NCBI GenBank assembly: GCA_948530865.1
Contig: CAOTKV010000005.1
Coordinates: forward strand, 1 to 64,000
Length of the DNA: 64,000 bases
Source: an uncultured Clostridia bacterium
GTDB taxonomy: Bacteria > Bacillota > Clostridia > TANB77 > CAG-508
Direction: 5' to 3'
The notes below the pieces were generated by a model, which saw only the letters and a program-made list of their open reading frames with translations, was not told the origin of the DNA and did not search any database. Shown piece after piece: positions 26,351 through 35,600 of the stretch; the stretch's first letter is position 1, and every line of letters begins with the position of its first letter. The translations under genes and the position numbers were made by a program.

Positions 26351-27169
26351 TTAAAAAAAGTTTACACTATATTCTGCTTCAAATTTTTGATTTGGTTTTA
26401 ATTCTATTAAATCTTCTTTTTCTTCAAAAATTCCATTAGAGTTTACTTTATCAGCTGTATTAAACCAAGGTTCTATACAAATAAATGGTGCTTCAGGTTT
26501 TGACCAAATTGCTAAATATGGAAATTGTTCAAATTCAAAGCTTAAAACATTTTTTGTTTCTGTTTTCAAGTAAACTTTTCTTGATTTTATATTTTTCATA
26601 ATAATAGCATCATTTTCAAAAGTTTTACTATCTAAAAATATTCTATTTTCTCTAATAAATTTATTTGTTTTTTCTGGCTCTTCTTTCAATAATCCATCTT
26701 GTAATTGATAAATTTCAATATCATCTTCAATATCATGAAATTCTAATCTATATTTTCCGCTTGAATATTCACATACATAAGCAGGATGTCCACCCAAACC
26801 AAATACCATTAAATTATTACTTTTATTAATTATTTTATATTTAGTAATGACTCTATTTCCTTTTACTTCATAAGCAACATATAATTCAAACTCAAAAGGA
26901 AATTTTTTTAATGTTTCTTTATTTGATTTTAAAACATATGAATTTTCTCCAATTTGTTCAAATTCCATATCTCTTGCAAATCCATGTTGTCCCATTTCAT
27001 ATGAATTTCCGTCTATCAAAGTTTTTCCATCTTTTAATTTTCCTACAATTGGAAAAAGTATAGGGCTGTGTCTATTCCAAAATTTTTCTCCATCATGCAT
27101 TTTTTCAATTCCATTCAATTTTACAGAAATAAGCTCTGCCCCTTTTTTTGTTGTCTTTATTTCTATCAT
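26351..27169 (-). CDS. Aldose 1-epimerase family protein
   Basis: This 272-aa galactose-mutarotase-like beta-sandwich protein (LacX-type) has an N-terminal KGAELISVKLNG, the segment NRHSPILFPIVGKL (about 32-45), a conserved FGLGGHPAY with the likely catalytic His (about 142-150) and ICIEPWFNTADK with the likely Glu (about 233-244). It lies inside the pyrimidine cluster between pyrF and pyrK, an odd neighbour without an obvious pathway link. ATG follows AAGGAGCG. Confidence 0.83.
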   Translation of the reverse strand: MIEIKTTKKGAELISVKLNGIEKMHDGEKFWNRHSPILFPIVGKLKDGKTLIDGNSYEMGQHGFARDMEFEQIGENSYVLKSNKETLKKFPFEFELYVAYEVKGNRVITKYKIINKSNNLMVFGLGGHPAYVCEYSSGKYRLEFHDIEDDIEIYQLQDGLLKEEPEKTNKFIRENRIFLDSKTFENDAIIMKNIKSRKVYLKTETKNVLSFEFEQFPYLAIWSKPEAPFICIEPWFNTADKVNSNGIFEEKEDLIELKPNQKFEAEYSVNFF

Positions 27170-27184
27170 TTTGTCTCGCTCCTT

Positions 27185-28108
27185 TTATTTTATAGCTGAA
27201 TTTAATTCATCTCTCATTCTAATTGCTTCTGCTCTTGTTGCTTGTGCATATTCACTATCTGAATATGTATCTTTCCATCTATCAGATTTATACGCACACA
27301 TCAAACTTCTTGAAGCATTTACAATTCCACCTAATCCATCTTTAAATCCTAATGCTATATCTTCTGTTTTTCCTCCTTGAGCGCCATAGCCAGGAATTAA
27401 AAAATAAGATTTTGGCATAATTTCTCTTAGTTCTTTTATTTGAACTGGGTAAGTAGCTCCAACTACAGATGAAACACTACTATATCCATACTCTCCAATA
27501 AGTTCTTCTCCCCAAGAATTAACAAGCTCAGCAACTTTTTCATAAATAGTTCTTCCATCTTCTAATTTTAAATCTTGTAATTCTCCAGAAGATTTATTTG
27601 AAGTTTTTACAAGTACAAATATCCCTTTATTATACTTTTTACAATCATCTATAAATGGTTTTACACCATCAATTCCAAGATATGGGTTTACTGTTACAAA
27701 ATCTATATCATAAAAACTTTCTTCATTTTCTCCAACTAATGTTTTTCCTAAATAAGCATTAGAATAACCTGCAGCTGTTGTTCCTATATCACCTCTTTTT
27801 ATATCAGCAATAACAACCATTTCCCTTTCTTTTGCATATTTACATGTTTCTTTAAAGCATTTCATTCCTTCTAAACCAAACATTTCGTAAAATGCAATTT
27901 GTGGCTTTACTGCAGGAACTATATCATAAGTAGCATCAATTAAAGCTTTATTATATTCTAAAATTCCTTCACAAACACTTTTTACATCTGTACCATATTT
28001 TGATTTTATGCACTCTGGTAACATTTCATATCTTGGATCTAGTCCCATAACTGTAGGATTTCCAGTTTCTTTAATTTTATCTATTAATATATCAATTGCA
28101 TTTTTCAT
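27185..28108 (-). CDS. pyrF: Orotidine 5'-phosphate decarboxylase (type 2)
   Basis: This 307-aa enzyme decarboxylates OMP to UMP. VMGLDPRYEMLPE near the start, the catalytic stretch VIADIKRGDIGTTAAGYSNAYLG (about 95-117), VNPYLGIDGVKPF, FVLVKTSNKSS and the phosphate-binding FLIPGYGAQGG fit the longer type 2 form (about 300 aa). ATG follows AAGGAG. It lies 11 bp after pyrC. Confidence 0.95.
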   Translation of the reverse strand: MKNAIDILIDKIKETGNPTVMGLDPRYEMLPECIKSKYGTDVKSVCEGILEYNKALIDATYDIVPAVKPQIAFYEMFGLEGMKCFKETCKYAKEREMVVIADIKRGDIGTTAAGYSNAYLGKTLVGENEESFYDIDFVTVNPYLGIDGVKPFIDDCKKYNKGIFVLVKTSNKSSGELQDLKLEDGRTIYEKVAELVNSWGEELIGEYGYSSVSSVVGATYPVQIKELREIMPKSYFLIPGYGAQGGKTEDIALGFKDGLGGIVNASRSLMCAYKSDRWKDTYSDSEYAQATRAEAIRMRDELNSAIK

Positions 28109-28119
28109 ATTTATCTCCT

Positions 28120-29391
28120 TTATCTTTCATATACAACTCTACCACTTACTATTGTATATCTTACTTGACCTTTTAATTTTTTATCAATCCAAGGTGTATT
28201 TTTTGATTTTGATACTATTTTATCTTTTAAAAATACATATTCTCTATTTGGATCAAATATTGTTAAGTCTGCAACTTTTCCTTCTGCAATTTCTCCTCTA
28301 TCTATTCCTAATAATTTAGCAGGATTGTATGACATAACTCGAACCATATCTAAATATGAAATATGTCCTGGTTCTACTAAATTTGTAACCGTTGCACCTA
28401 ATGCTGTTTCAAATCCAATAATTCCGTTTGGAGCTACTGCTAATCCTCTTTCTTTTTCTTCTTCTGCATGTGGCGCATGATCTGTTATAATAGCGTCAAT
28501 TGTTCCATCTTTTATACCTTCAATTATTGCAAGTCTATCTTTTTCTTCTCTTAGTGGAGGATTCATTTTAGCATTAACACCAGATTCTAAAACTTCTTCT
28601 ACTGTAAAACTATAATAATGTGGGCAAGTTTCACAAGTTACATTTACGCCTCTTGCTTTTGCACTTCTTATCATATCAACTGATGTTTTTGTGCTTATAT
28701 GGCAAATATGAGTATGTAATTTATTTGTTTCTGCAATAACTATATCTCTTGCAGCCATTATTTCTTCTGCTTCTGGTAAAACTCCTTTTACTTCTAGTTG
28801 ATCTGCTATTGGCCCTGCATTTATCGCACCTGCTGATACTGATTTTTCTTCACAATGTTCTGAAACAAAACTTCCCAATTTATTAGCTTCAATCATCGCT
28901 TCTCTAATCATTGCAGCATTTTCTACTGGCATTCCATCATCTGAAAATGCAATTGCTCCTGCTTCTAATTGTGCTTTAAAATCTACTAATTCTTGACCTT
29001 TTTCTCCTTTTGTTACACTTGAAAATGGTAATACATTGCATAAATTAACTTCTTTTGCTCTTTTTATAATTTGTTCTAAAACAATAGCGCTATCTGGTGT
29101 TGGATTAGTATTGGGCATAGGACAAATAGTAGTAAATCCACCAGCAACAGCGCTTTTTGATCCTGTTTCTATAGTTTCTTTGTGTTCTCCACCTGGTTCT
29201 CTTAAATGACAATGCATATCTATCATTCCAGGCATGATAATATAACCTGTACAATCAATTACTTTATCTGCTCGTACATCAATATTTTTCTCTATTTTTT
29301 TTATTTTATCATTTTCTATTAAAATGTCTAAATTTTCATTAGTATTACTTGCATAATCAACTACTGTTCCGTTTTTTAATAAAATATTCAT
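28120..29391 (-). CDS. pyrC: Dihydroorotase
   Basis: This 423-aa zinc amidohydrolase closes carbamoyl-aspartate to dihydroorotate. Metal-site motifs: MIDMHCHLREPGGEHKETIETG (about 56-77), the FCPM-like ICPMPNTNPTPD, HCEE, HICHISTK and the late ATG-type IITDHAPHAEEEK. I choose the ATG at 29391 (MNILLKNGTVVDY), since GGAGG lies 7 nt upstream. A longer frame from 29418 would hold that site inside the coding part. It is the first gene of the pyrimidine cluster here. Confidence 0.95.
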   Translation of the reverse strand: MNILLKNGTVVDYASNTNENLDILIENDKIKKIEKNIDVRADKVIDCTGYIIMPGMIDMHCHLREPGGEHKETIETGSKSAVAGGFTTICPMPNTNPTPDSAIVLEQIIKRAKEVNLCNVLPFSSVTKGEKGQELVDFKAQLEAGAIAFSDDGMPVENAAMIREAMIEANKLGSFVSEHCEEKSVSAGAINAGPIADQLEVKGVLPEAEEIMAARDIVIAETNKLHTHICHISTKTSVDMIRSAKARGVNVTCETCPHYYSFTVEEVLESGVNAKMNPPLREEKDRLAIIEGIKDGTIDAIITDHAPHAEEEKERGLAVAPNGIIGFETALGATVTNLVEPGHISYLDMVRVMSYNPAKLLGIDRGEIAEGKVADLTIFDPNREYVFLKDKIVSKSKNTPWIDKKLKGQVRYTIVSGRVVYER

Positions 29392-29463
29392 ATTTACCTC
29401 CACAATAATTTTTTTCATTTTATCATTTAACTAAATAATTTTCAACAAATTATAGAATAAAAA

Positions 29464-29491
29464 AACTGAGCATCTAATTGACACTCAGCTT
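29464..29491 (-). terminator. Terminator after the transglutaminase-like gene
   Basis: CTGAG (29468-29472) pairs with CTCAG around ATCTAATTGACA, with T7 on the minus strand. It separates this gene from the pyr cluster. Confidence 0.7.
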
Positions 29492-29498
29492 TTATAAA

Positions 29499-30059
29499 TT
29501 AATTACAAAATTCTTTATATGCAATAAATTTATTTACTTTTTCTCCAACAAAATAAATTTTTGACTTTCTAAACGGATTAAAGATCTTCTCTGTATCATT
29601 TTCCATATAAATATCTTTTATCTGATACACGCAATTTCCTAAGCAAATCATATTTTCTGGAACAAAAACAGTATTAAAAATATCTTGTCTTGTAAATTTT
29701 ACTATACTTTGAGGATTAAATTCGCTATACCATTCATCCTTTGGAACAACACCTTTACATCTAGAATCAAAAACATATTCATCTCCATTATATAGAAATT
29801 CTACCCAGCCATGTTCATAACCTCCATCAGCCCACATCCAATCATATGAAATCGTAAGACTTCCACGAACTAAATAATCATCTTGTCTCATTCCAATAAT
29901 AGCTGTACTGCTATATTCATAGCAATTATTTCTATATCTATGCCCCAAATATTCTGAAAAGTTTTCTACAACTTTATAAACACCTCTATCTACAAAAATA
30001 TTTTCCATCTGCTTTAAAAAGTATTGGTTTGCTAGCATTTTATTACGATTATTATCCAT
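29499..30059 (-). CDS. Hypothetical protein with transglutaminase-like Cys-His-Asp pattern
   Basis: This 186-aa protein has a Cys in NNCYEYSS (about residue 42), a His in GGYEHGWVEF (about 80) and an Asp in YVFDSRCKG (about 97), with order and spacing like the transglutaminase/papain-like fold. No signal peptide is evident. The assignment rests on this pattern only; it might be a peptidase, an amidase or an inactive relative. ATG follows AAGGAG. It stands alone between the pyr cluster and a divergent membrane gene. Confidence 0.45.
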   Translation of the reverse strand: MDNNRNKMLANQYFLKQMENIFVDRGVYKVVENFSEYLGHRYRNNCYEYSSTAIIGMRQDDYLVRGSLTISYDWMWADGGYEHGWVEFLYNGDEYVFDSRCKGVVPKDEWYSEFNPQSIVKFTRQDIFNTVFVPENMICLGNCVYQIKDIYMENDTEKIFNPFRKSKIYFVGEKVNKFIAYKEFCN

Positions 30060-30165
30060 AATAACATCTCCTTCATTTACTTAAATAAAGTGTTTTTGTA
30101 TGCTACCAATTTACTCTATAATTTCCTTGTTAGAAATATTATTATATCATAGTATTATGTCAATT

Positions 30166-30200
30166 TCAAGTGATATAGCTTCCCTAAATTTGAAGTATTA
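30166..30200. repeat. Dispersed repeat, degenerate copy 3
   Basis: TTTCAAGTGA then GCTTCCCTAAATTTGAAGT matches the 13461-13500 element over most positions but with eroded arms. It overlaps the -35 region of the next gene. Confidence 0.35.
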
Positions 30201-30218
30201 CTTGATTTATGCTATAAT
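30190..30218 (+). promoter_or_regulatory. Promoter of the 86-aa membrane protein gene
   Basis: TTGAAG (30190-30195) and TATAAT (30213-30218) are spaced by 17 bp, 42 bp before the ATG. Confidence 0.7.
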
Positions 30219-30259
30219 ATATTATGTAAGATTAATATAAGATTATTGGAGGAGAGAAA

Positions 30260-30520
30260 ATGAAACGGATTGAAAACATCAGTTTAAACAAGGTAGTATC
30301 TATCGTAGCAGTTGTTTTTGCAATAGTTGGTTTTATCGTTGGCATGATATATGGACTCAATGTCCCGCTTCCTGTGGAATCATCCTCTCTGTGGCTGGCA
30401 TCAGGTATGTTCTATGCTCTATCTGGCATAGTAATATCTTTTGTAGCATTAGGAGGAGTAATTTTCTTAGGATTCATTATTTATTTCCTGTTTGGAGCTA
30501 TGTATATCATTCTCAACTAA
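30260..30520 (+). CDS. Small membrane protein A
   Basis: This 86-aa protein has two long hydrophobic stretches, residues 12-33 (VVSIVAVVFAIVGFIVGMIYG) and 43-83, giving two or three membrane helices. ATG follows GGAGGAG. Codon use and base composition are less AT-rich than the neighbours, and codon 3 is CGG, otherwise nearly absent in the window. It resembles the 31684-31935 product in size, topology, N-terminal charge and promoter-gene-terminator format; the two may be paralogues flanking the PRTase-like gene. Function unknown. Confidence 0.65.
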   Translation: MKRIENISLNKVVSIVAVVFAIVGFIVGMIYGLNVPLPVESSSLWLASGMFYALSGIVISFVALGGVIFLGFIIYFLFGAMYIILN

Positions 30521-30569
30521 AACACTTTTCTTTTAGGCTTACTTGCCTGCTTCTATTATCAAATCTTTC

Positions 30570-30599
30570 GGTGGCTCAGAACTTGAGCCACCTCTTTTT
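30570..30599 (+). terminator. Terminator after membrane protein A
   Basis: GGTGGCTCA (30570-30578) pairs with TGAGCCACC (30584-30592), then TCTTTTT. Confidence 0.9.
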
Positions 30600-30663
30600 A
30601 TTGACATTTTATCAATTTTACTATATTATATTTTAGATAAAATAAATTATTGGAGGTAATAAA

Positions 30664-31530
30664 ATGAGTAAATTAATGTCATTACTTTTTGAAACACATG
30701 CATTTAAAGTAGCAGAAGAAAATAATCCTTTTTGGTATACATCAGGAAAAATCGGCCCTTACTTTATAAACGCAGACTATCTTTATGGAAGTGAAGAAGA
30801 TTCAAAAAAATTACTTGAATTTATTGATAATGAGTTAGAAAATGAAAGTAAAACAGATATCCCTGAACATATTTTCAAAAAAGTTTTAAATCATTATGAA
30901 ACAAATGAAATTTATAAATATGTAATTGATGAAATGAAATCATACATTGAAAAAAATATTAATGTTGATGAAATAGATTACATTTCTGGTGGTGAAAGAA
31001 GAGATTGGTATTTTTCAAATATGATGGCCTACTTATTACAAAAACCTCATGTAACTATATATAAAGATTTAACAACAATTGAAAGTACATCTGATTTTTC
31101 AGAATCAAAACCAGTTTCTGAAATAAAAGGAAAAAAATTCTTGCATTTAGCAGATTTATTAAATCAATCTGCAAGTTTTACAAGAGCTTGGATTCCAGCA
31201 ATTAAAAACTTAGGTTCTAATATTGTATGGAGTATCTTCGCAGTAGACAGAATGCAAGGTGGAACTGAAACACTTACTAATGATGGTGTTAAAGTTTTAT
31301 CTTTATTACAAATTGATGAATCTTTATTTACTACTGCAAAAGAACTTGGAATAATAAATAATGAACAATTAGAAATGCTTATAAATTTCAAAAAAGATCC
31401 TGATGGTTCAATGAAACAATTTTTAATTGATCATCCAGAATTTATAGAAAATGCAAAAAAATCTGATAACCCAAGAACTGTAAAAAGAGTAAACACATTA
31501 ATTGAGCAAAATATATATGGATTGAATTAG
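30664..31530 (+). CDS. Divergent orotate-phosphoribosyltransferase-like protein
   Basis: This 288-aa protein has an N-terminus (FWYTSGKIGPYFIN, residues 21-34), YISGGERRDWYFS (about 102-114) and a late AVDRMQGG that follow the PyrE layout. The PRPP loop, usually two acidic residues then TTG, reads LADLLNQSAS (about 160-169), with only one acid kept and no TTG. An extra 50 or so residues lie between the first motif and the core. It may be an altered-specificity PRTase or a non-catalytic regulator. ATG follows GGAGG. It is transcribed away from the pyrC-D cluster. Confidence 0.6.
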   Translation: MSKLMSLLFETHAFKVAEENNPFWYTSGKIGPYFINADYLYGSEEDSKKLLEFIDNELENESKTDIPEHIFKKVLNHYETNEIYKYVIDEMKSYIEKNINVDEIDYISGGERRDWYFSNMMAYLLQKPHVTIYKDLTTIESTSDFSESKPVSEIKGKKFLHLADLLNQSASFTRAWIPAIKNLGSNIVWSIFAVDRMQGGTETLTNDGVKVLSLLQIDESLFTTAKELGIINNEQLEMLINFKKDPDGSMKQFLIDHPEFIENAKKSDNPRTVKRVNTLIEQNIYGLN

Positions 31531-31533
31531 CAA

Positions 31534-31563
31534 AAAGCTCTTTGAGTTGCCTCAAAGAGCTTT
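31534..31563 (+). terminator. Terminator after the PRTase-like gene
   Basis: AAAGCTCTTTGAG (31534-31546) pairs perfectly with 31551-31563 around TTGC. Confidence 0.9.
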
Positions 31564-31607
31564 CGCATTTTTTATATCTATTTATTTCATACTATATATT
31601 TTTTCTT

Positions 31608-31636
31608 TTGACTTTTTTATAAATTATATATATAAT
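31608..31636 (+). promoter_or_regulatory. Promoter of the 83-aa membrane protein gene
   Basis: TTGACT (31608-31613) and TATAAT (31631-31636) with a 17-bp spacer, 47 bp before the ATG. Confidence 0.75.
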
Positions 31637-31683
31637 ACAAGCGTATTATACAAATAGTTATATAAGATTTTAGGAGAATCATT

Positions 31684-31935
31684 ATGAACATTTCACGGAA
31701 ATTAAACAAAGAGAAAATCGCCACCATTGCAACTGTATTTATAATCATGTCTGGAATACTTTACGGCCTTTATTGGGGATTCCAGCACGTTTCATACTAC
31801 AGTTTCTTTGTAGATTCTGCACTCAAATATTTGGTGATATGTGCCGTTTCAGGCCTCACATATTTTATGTTTTATATAGGCGGCGCATTGCTTATTATCT
31901 ATGCAATTCTGGCAATTATCAAAAAATCAATTTAA
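31684..31935 (+). CDS. Small membrane protein B
   Basis: This 83-aa protein has membrane helices at about residues 13-31 (IATIATVFIIMSGILYGLY) and 45-79. ATG follows AGGAG. Base composition is again less AT-rich than the surroundings, and codon 5 is CGG. It shares layout with the 30260-30520 product, including a Lys-rich start, an YG pair after the first helix and a hydrophobic second half. No family recognised. Confidence 0.62.
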   Translation: MNISRKLNKEKIATIATVFIIMSGILYGLYWGFQHVSYYSFFVDSALKYLVICAVSGLTYFMFYIGGALLIIYAILAIIKKSI

Positions 31936-31975
31936 TGTATCATTGGCATTTGCCAACTCTGTTATTAATCTTTAC

Positions 31976-32008
31976 AAGGGGGAACCGTAATTATTCCCCC
32001 TTTCTTTT
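31976..32008 (+). terminator. Terminator after membrane protein B
   Basis: AAGGGGGAA (31976-31984) pairs with TTCCCCCTT (31994-32002), followed by TCTTTTT. Confidence 0.9.
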
Positions 32009-32022
32009 TATATCCATTTATT

Positions 32023-32535
32023 TTATACTTCTGGTTTCATATTAAGTTCACCAATTTCTTCTTGATTTCCATATTTATCTACAAAGTATATTGTGTACTT
32101 TTCATCCATTTTTTTTATTTTAAATACTTTAGTTCCATTACTATTTGAGCCATTTTCGTTAATAACTTGAGTTGCTATATCACTATTTAATGAATTAGCA
32201 TTTATGTAATACTCATCTTGAACAACTCTATCATCAATATCCTTTAATTCTTCAATATAATTATTTTCAAGTAAATAACTTATTACTGCCTGTGTTCCAT
32301 AAATCTCATCAATATTTTTATTATTTTCTTGAGCATATTTATAATCTTTTACATACTTTTCTTTCACTAATAAATTTAACTTTTCTACTATTTCTGTTTT
32401 ATTATATTCTATATCTGTTTCTTTAAAATCATCTACAAAATGTTGTAATTTATTATATGCAAATACTGCAACAACAGCTAATATAACTATTATAATAATT
32501 AAAGCTATTATTGACAAACCATTTTCTTTTCTCAT
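32023..32535 (-). CDS. Type IV pilin-like / single-pass membrane protein
   Basis: This 170-aa protein starts MRKENGLSIIALIIIIVILAV, resembling a class III signal sequence with a short basic leader, Gly, then a hydrophobic helix, as in pseudopilins. The remainder is a charged extracellular domain. I choose ATG 32535: the longer frame up to 32586 contains the AAAGGAG binding site. Glu at position 5 after the cleavage Gly is not obvious (GLSII), so pilin identity is uncertain; it may be a membrane-anchored protein with a pilin-like start. Confidence 0.5.
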   Translation of the reverse strand: MRKENGLSIIALIIIIVILAVVAVFAYNKLQHFVDDFKETDIEYNKTEIVEKLNLLVKEKYVKDYKYAQENNKNIDEIYGTQAVISYLLENNYIEELKDIDDRVVQDEYYINANSLNSDIATQVINENGSNSNGTKVFKIKKMDEKYTIYFVDKYGNQEEIGELNMKPEV

Positions 32536-32675
32536 CGAAAAAATTTCTCCTTTTTTCTTTTCAAAATTTATGAAGATATTATACATTTTTTTATTGCAAA
32601 TTTCAATAAAAAATTATTATTTGAGTGAGCAATTTTATTTATATAACTTATATTTTTACTCACACAAATACCAAT

Positions 32676-35600
32676 TTATTTTAGTTCCACATTTTCTTTC
32701 CCAACTATTCCCACAAAAACATTATAAATCTTATCATTTAAAAATATACCTCTACACTCTGTCTTCTCTTCATTATTTACGATTTCAAGTTTTACTGTTG
32801 CTCTATCTCCTGTAAAAAATTTTATTGCACCTTTTAATTGAGCTCTAACATTTTCTGTCAAATTAGTTATATTTATCGATAGTGTTCTAATTCCTGTAAG
32901 TTGAATATTTCTTTTTTCTTCTGCTCTTTCCTCTTCTGAAAATTCTTTTATACTTGATGCAACAATTTTTACTGGTTCATCTTCTCTTATACTCAATCTC
33001 CCCTCAATTAAAATTATATTATCTTCAACAATTATATGACTCATTTTCTGGTAAACTCCATCAAAAATAATTATTTCTGTACTTCCAAAAAAGTCCTCTA
33101 CTGTTACAAATGCCATTGTTGTGTTCTTCTTAGTGAATTTTTTCTTTACTTTTGAAATTATTCCAATAAATTTAACACTTTGTCCATCTTTATAACTTAT
33201 AGCTTCACCAACAGTTTCCACTTCTTCATTTATCTTCATCATATTTATTGTTGAAATATTTGATTGTCTTTCAATAGACTTTCTATATTTATCTAATGGA
33301 TGTCCTGAAATATACACACCAAGCATTTCTTTTTCCAAGCTCAACAATTCCCTTGTTTCCATTTCTTCTTTTTCAATAAATAAGTATTTTTGTTTTTCTA
33401 TATTTTCTTGTTTATCTTCCATTAAATCAAACATTGAAACTTGATTTTCAATTTTATTTCTACTTTCATTATTGATTGTATCAACAATTGCTTCAAAAGA
33501 TGCCAAAAGTGTTGCTCTAGTTTTTCCAAAGTCGTCAAATGCTCCAGCTTTTATTAAACTTTCTATACATTTTTTATTAACAGATTCATCTTTTATTCTC
33601 TCACAAAATGATGTAAAACTTTCATAAGCTCCGTTTTTTTCTCTTTCCCTTACAATACTGTCAACAGCACTAATTCCCACATTCTTAATTGTTCCAAGTC
33701 CAAAACGAATTTTATTATCTATAACTGTAAATTTGGTTTCACTTTCATTAATATTGGGATTCAAAATCTCAATTCCCATATCTTTACAATCTTGAATATA
33801 AATTGGTATTTTATCTAAATTTCCTAAAAAACTATTTAAAGTAGCTGCCATCAATTCTTCTTTATAATAAGCTTTTAAATAAGCTGTTCTATAAGATATA
33901 ACTGCATAAGCTGCTGCATGTGATTTATTAAAAGCATATTTTGCAAATTCTGACATTTCATCAAATATTTTATTTGCAGATTCCTCATCAATTCCATTTC
34001 TAACACATCCTGGAACTATTACATTTCCTTCTTCATCAACTTGACCATGTATAAAAACTTCTCTTTCTTTTGCCATGACATCAAGTTTTTTCTTTCCCAT
34101 TGCACGTCTAACTAAATCAGCTCTTCCTAGTGAATACCCTGCTAGATCTCTTACAATTTGCATAACTTGCTCTTGATATACCATACATCCATAAGTTACA
34201 TTTAAAATTGGCTCTAATGCTGGGTGAGTATATTCATTATGTCCTGGATTCAACTTTCCTTTTATATATCTTGGAATTTGATCCATAGGTCCTGGTCTGT
34301 ATAAAGAAACTCCTGCAACAATATCTTCAAAACAATCAGGTTTTAATTCTTTCATGAAACTGGTAATACCACCACTTTCAAACTGGAATATACCAAAAGA
34401 TTTCCCTTCTTGCCATAATCTGTATACTTCTGGATCATCCATTTTTTCATCAAAAACAACATCTATTCCTCTATTTTTTTTGATTAATTCTAAACTGTTT
34501 GCAATTACGCTTAAAGTTCTAAGCCCCAAAAAGTCCATTTTTAAAAGTCCAAGTTCCTCAAGTAAAACCATTGTATATTGTGCAACTACGTTACCATCAT
34601 TTGTACATAGTGGCACATAAGTATCTACTGGATTTTTTGTAATAACAACACCACATGCATGTGTTGAGGCATTTCTTGGCATTCCTTCTAATCCTTTAGC
34701 TATGTCTATAATTCTTCTTGTTGTTTCATTATTTTCATATTCATCTTTTAATTCTCTATTTTGTTCTAATGCTTTGTCAAGTGTCATATGCACTTCAAAA
34801 GGAATCATTTTAGCAATCTTGTCAACATCTCCATATGGAACATCTAAAACTCTTCCAACATCTCTTATAACACTCTTAGCAGACATTGTACCAAATGTAA
34901 TTATTTGAGAAACATGGTCTCTTCCATATTTTCTTGCAACATAATCTATAACTTCTTGTCTTCTTTCATCTGAAAAATCAACATCAAAGTCAGGCATACT
35001 AATTCTATCTGGATTTAAAAATCTTTCAAAAAGCAAATTATATTTTAGAGGATCTATATCTGTTATTCCTATTGCATATGCAACAATTGAGCCTGCTCCT
35101 GAACCACGTCCTGGTCCTACTGGTATACCAACAGATTTAGCATAATTTATATAATCCCAAACAATAAGATAATAATCAATATATCCCATTTTTGAGATTA
35201 TTCCTAATTCATATTCTGCTCTTTGTTTTATTTCATCACCATAATCTTTACCATATCTTTTTTCAATTCCATCCCAAGTTAATTTGTAAAAATATTCTTC
35301 ATGTGTTTTAAATTCTTTTGGAACATCATAATTTGGAAGCTTTGTGACACCAAATTCAAATTCAAAATTACATTTATCAGCAATTTTTACTGTATTTTCA
35401 ATTGCTTCTGGAACTGCTGAAAAATAATCTGCCATTTCTTCAGGTGATTTTATATAAAATTCATCAGTACTAAATTTCATTCTATCTGGATCAGTCATTT
35501 TTTTTGCTGTTTGTATACAAAGCAAAATTTCATGATTATAACTATCCTCTTTTTTTAAATAATGAGCATCATTTGTCCCAACTAATGGAATATTTAATTC

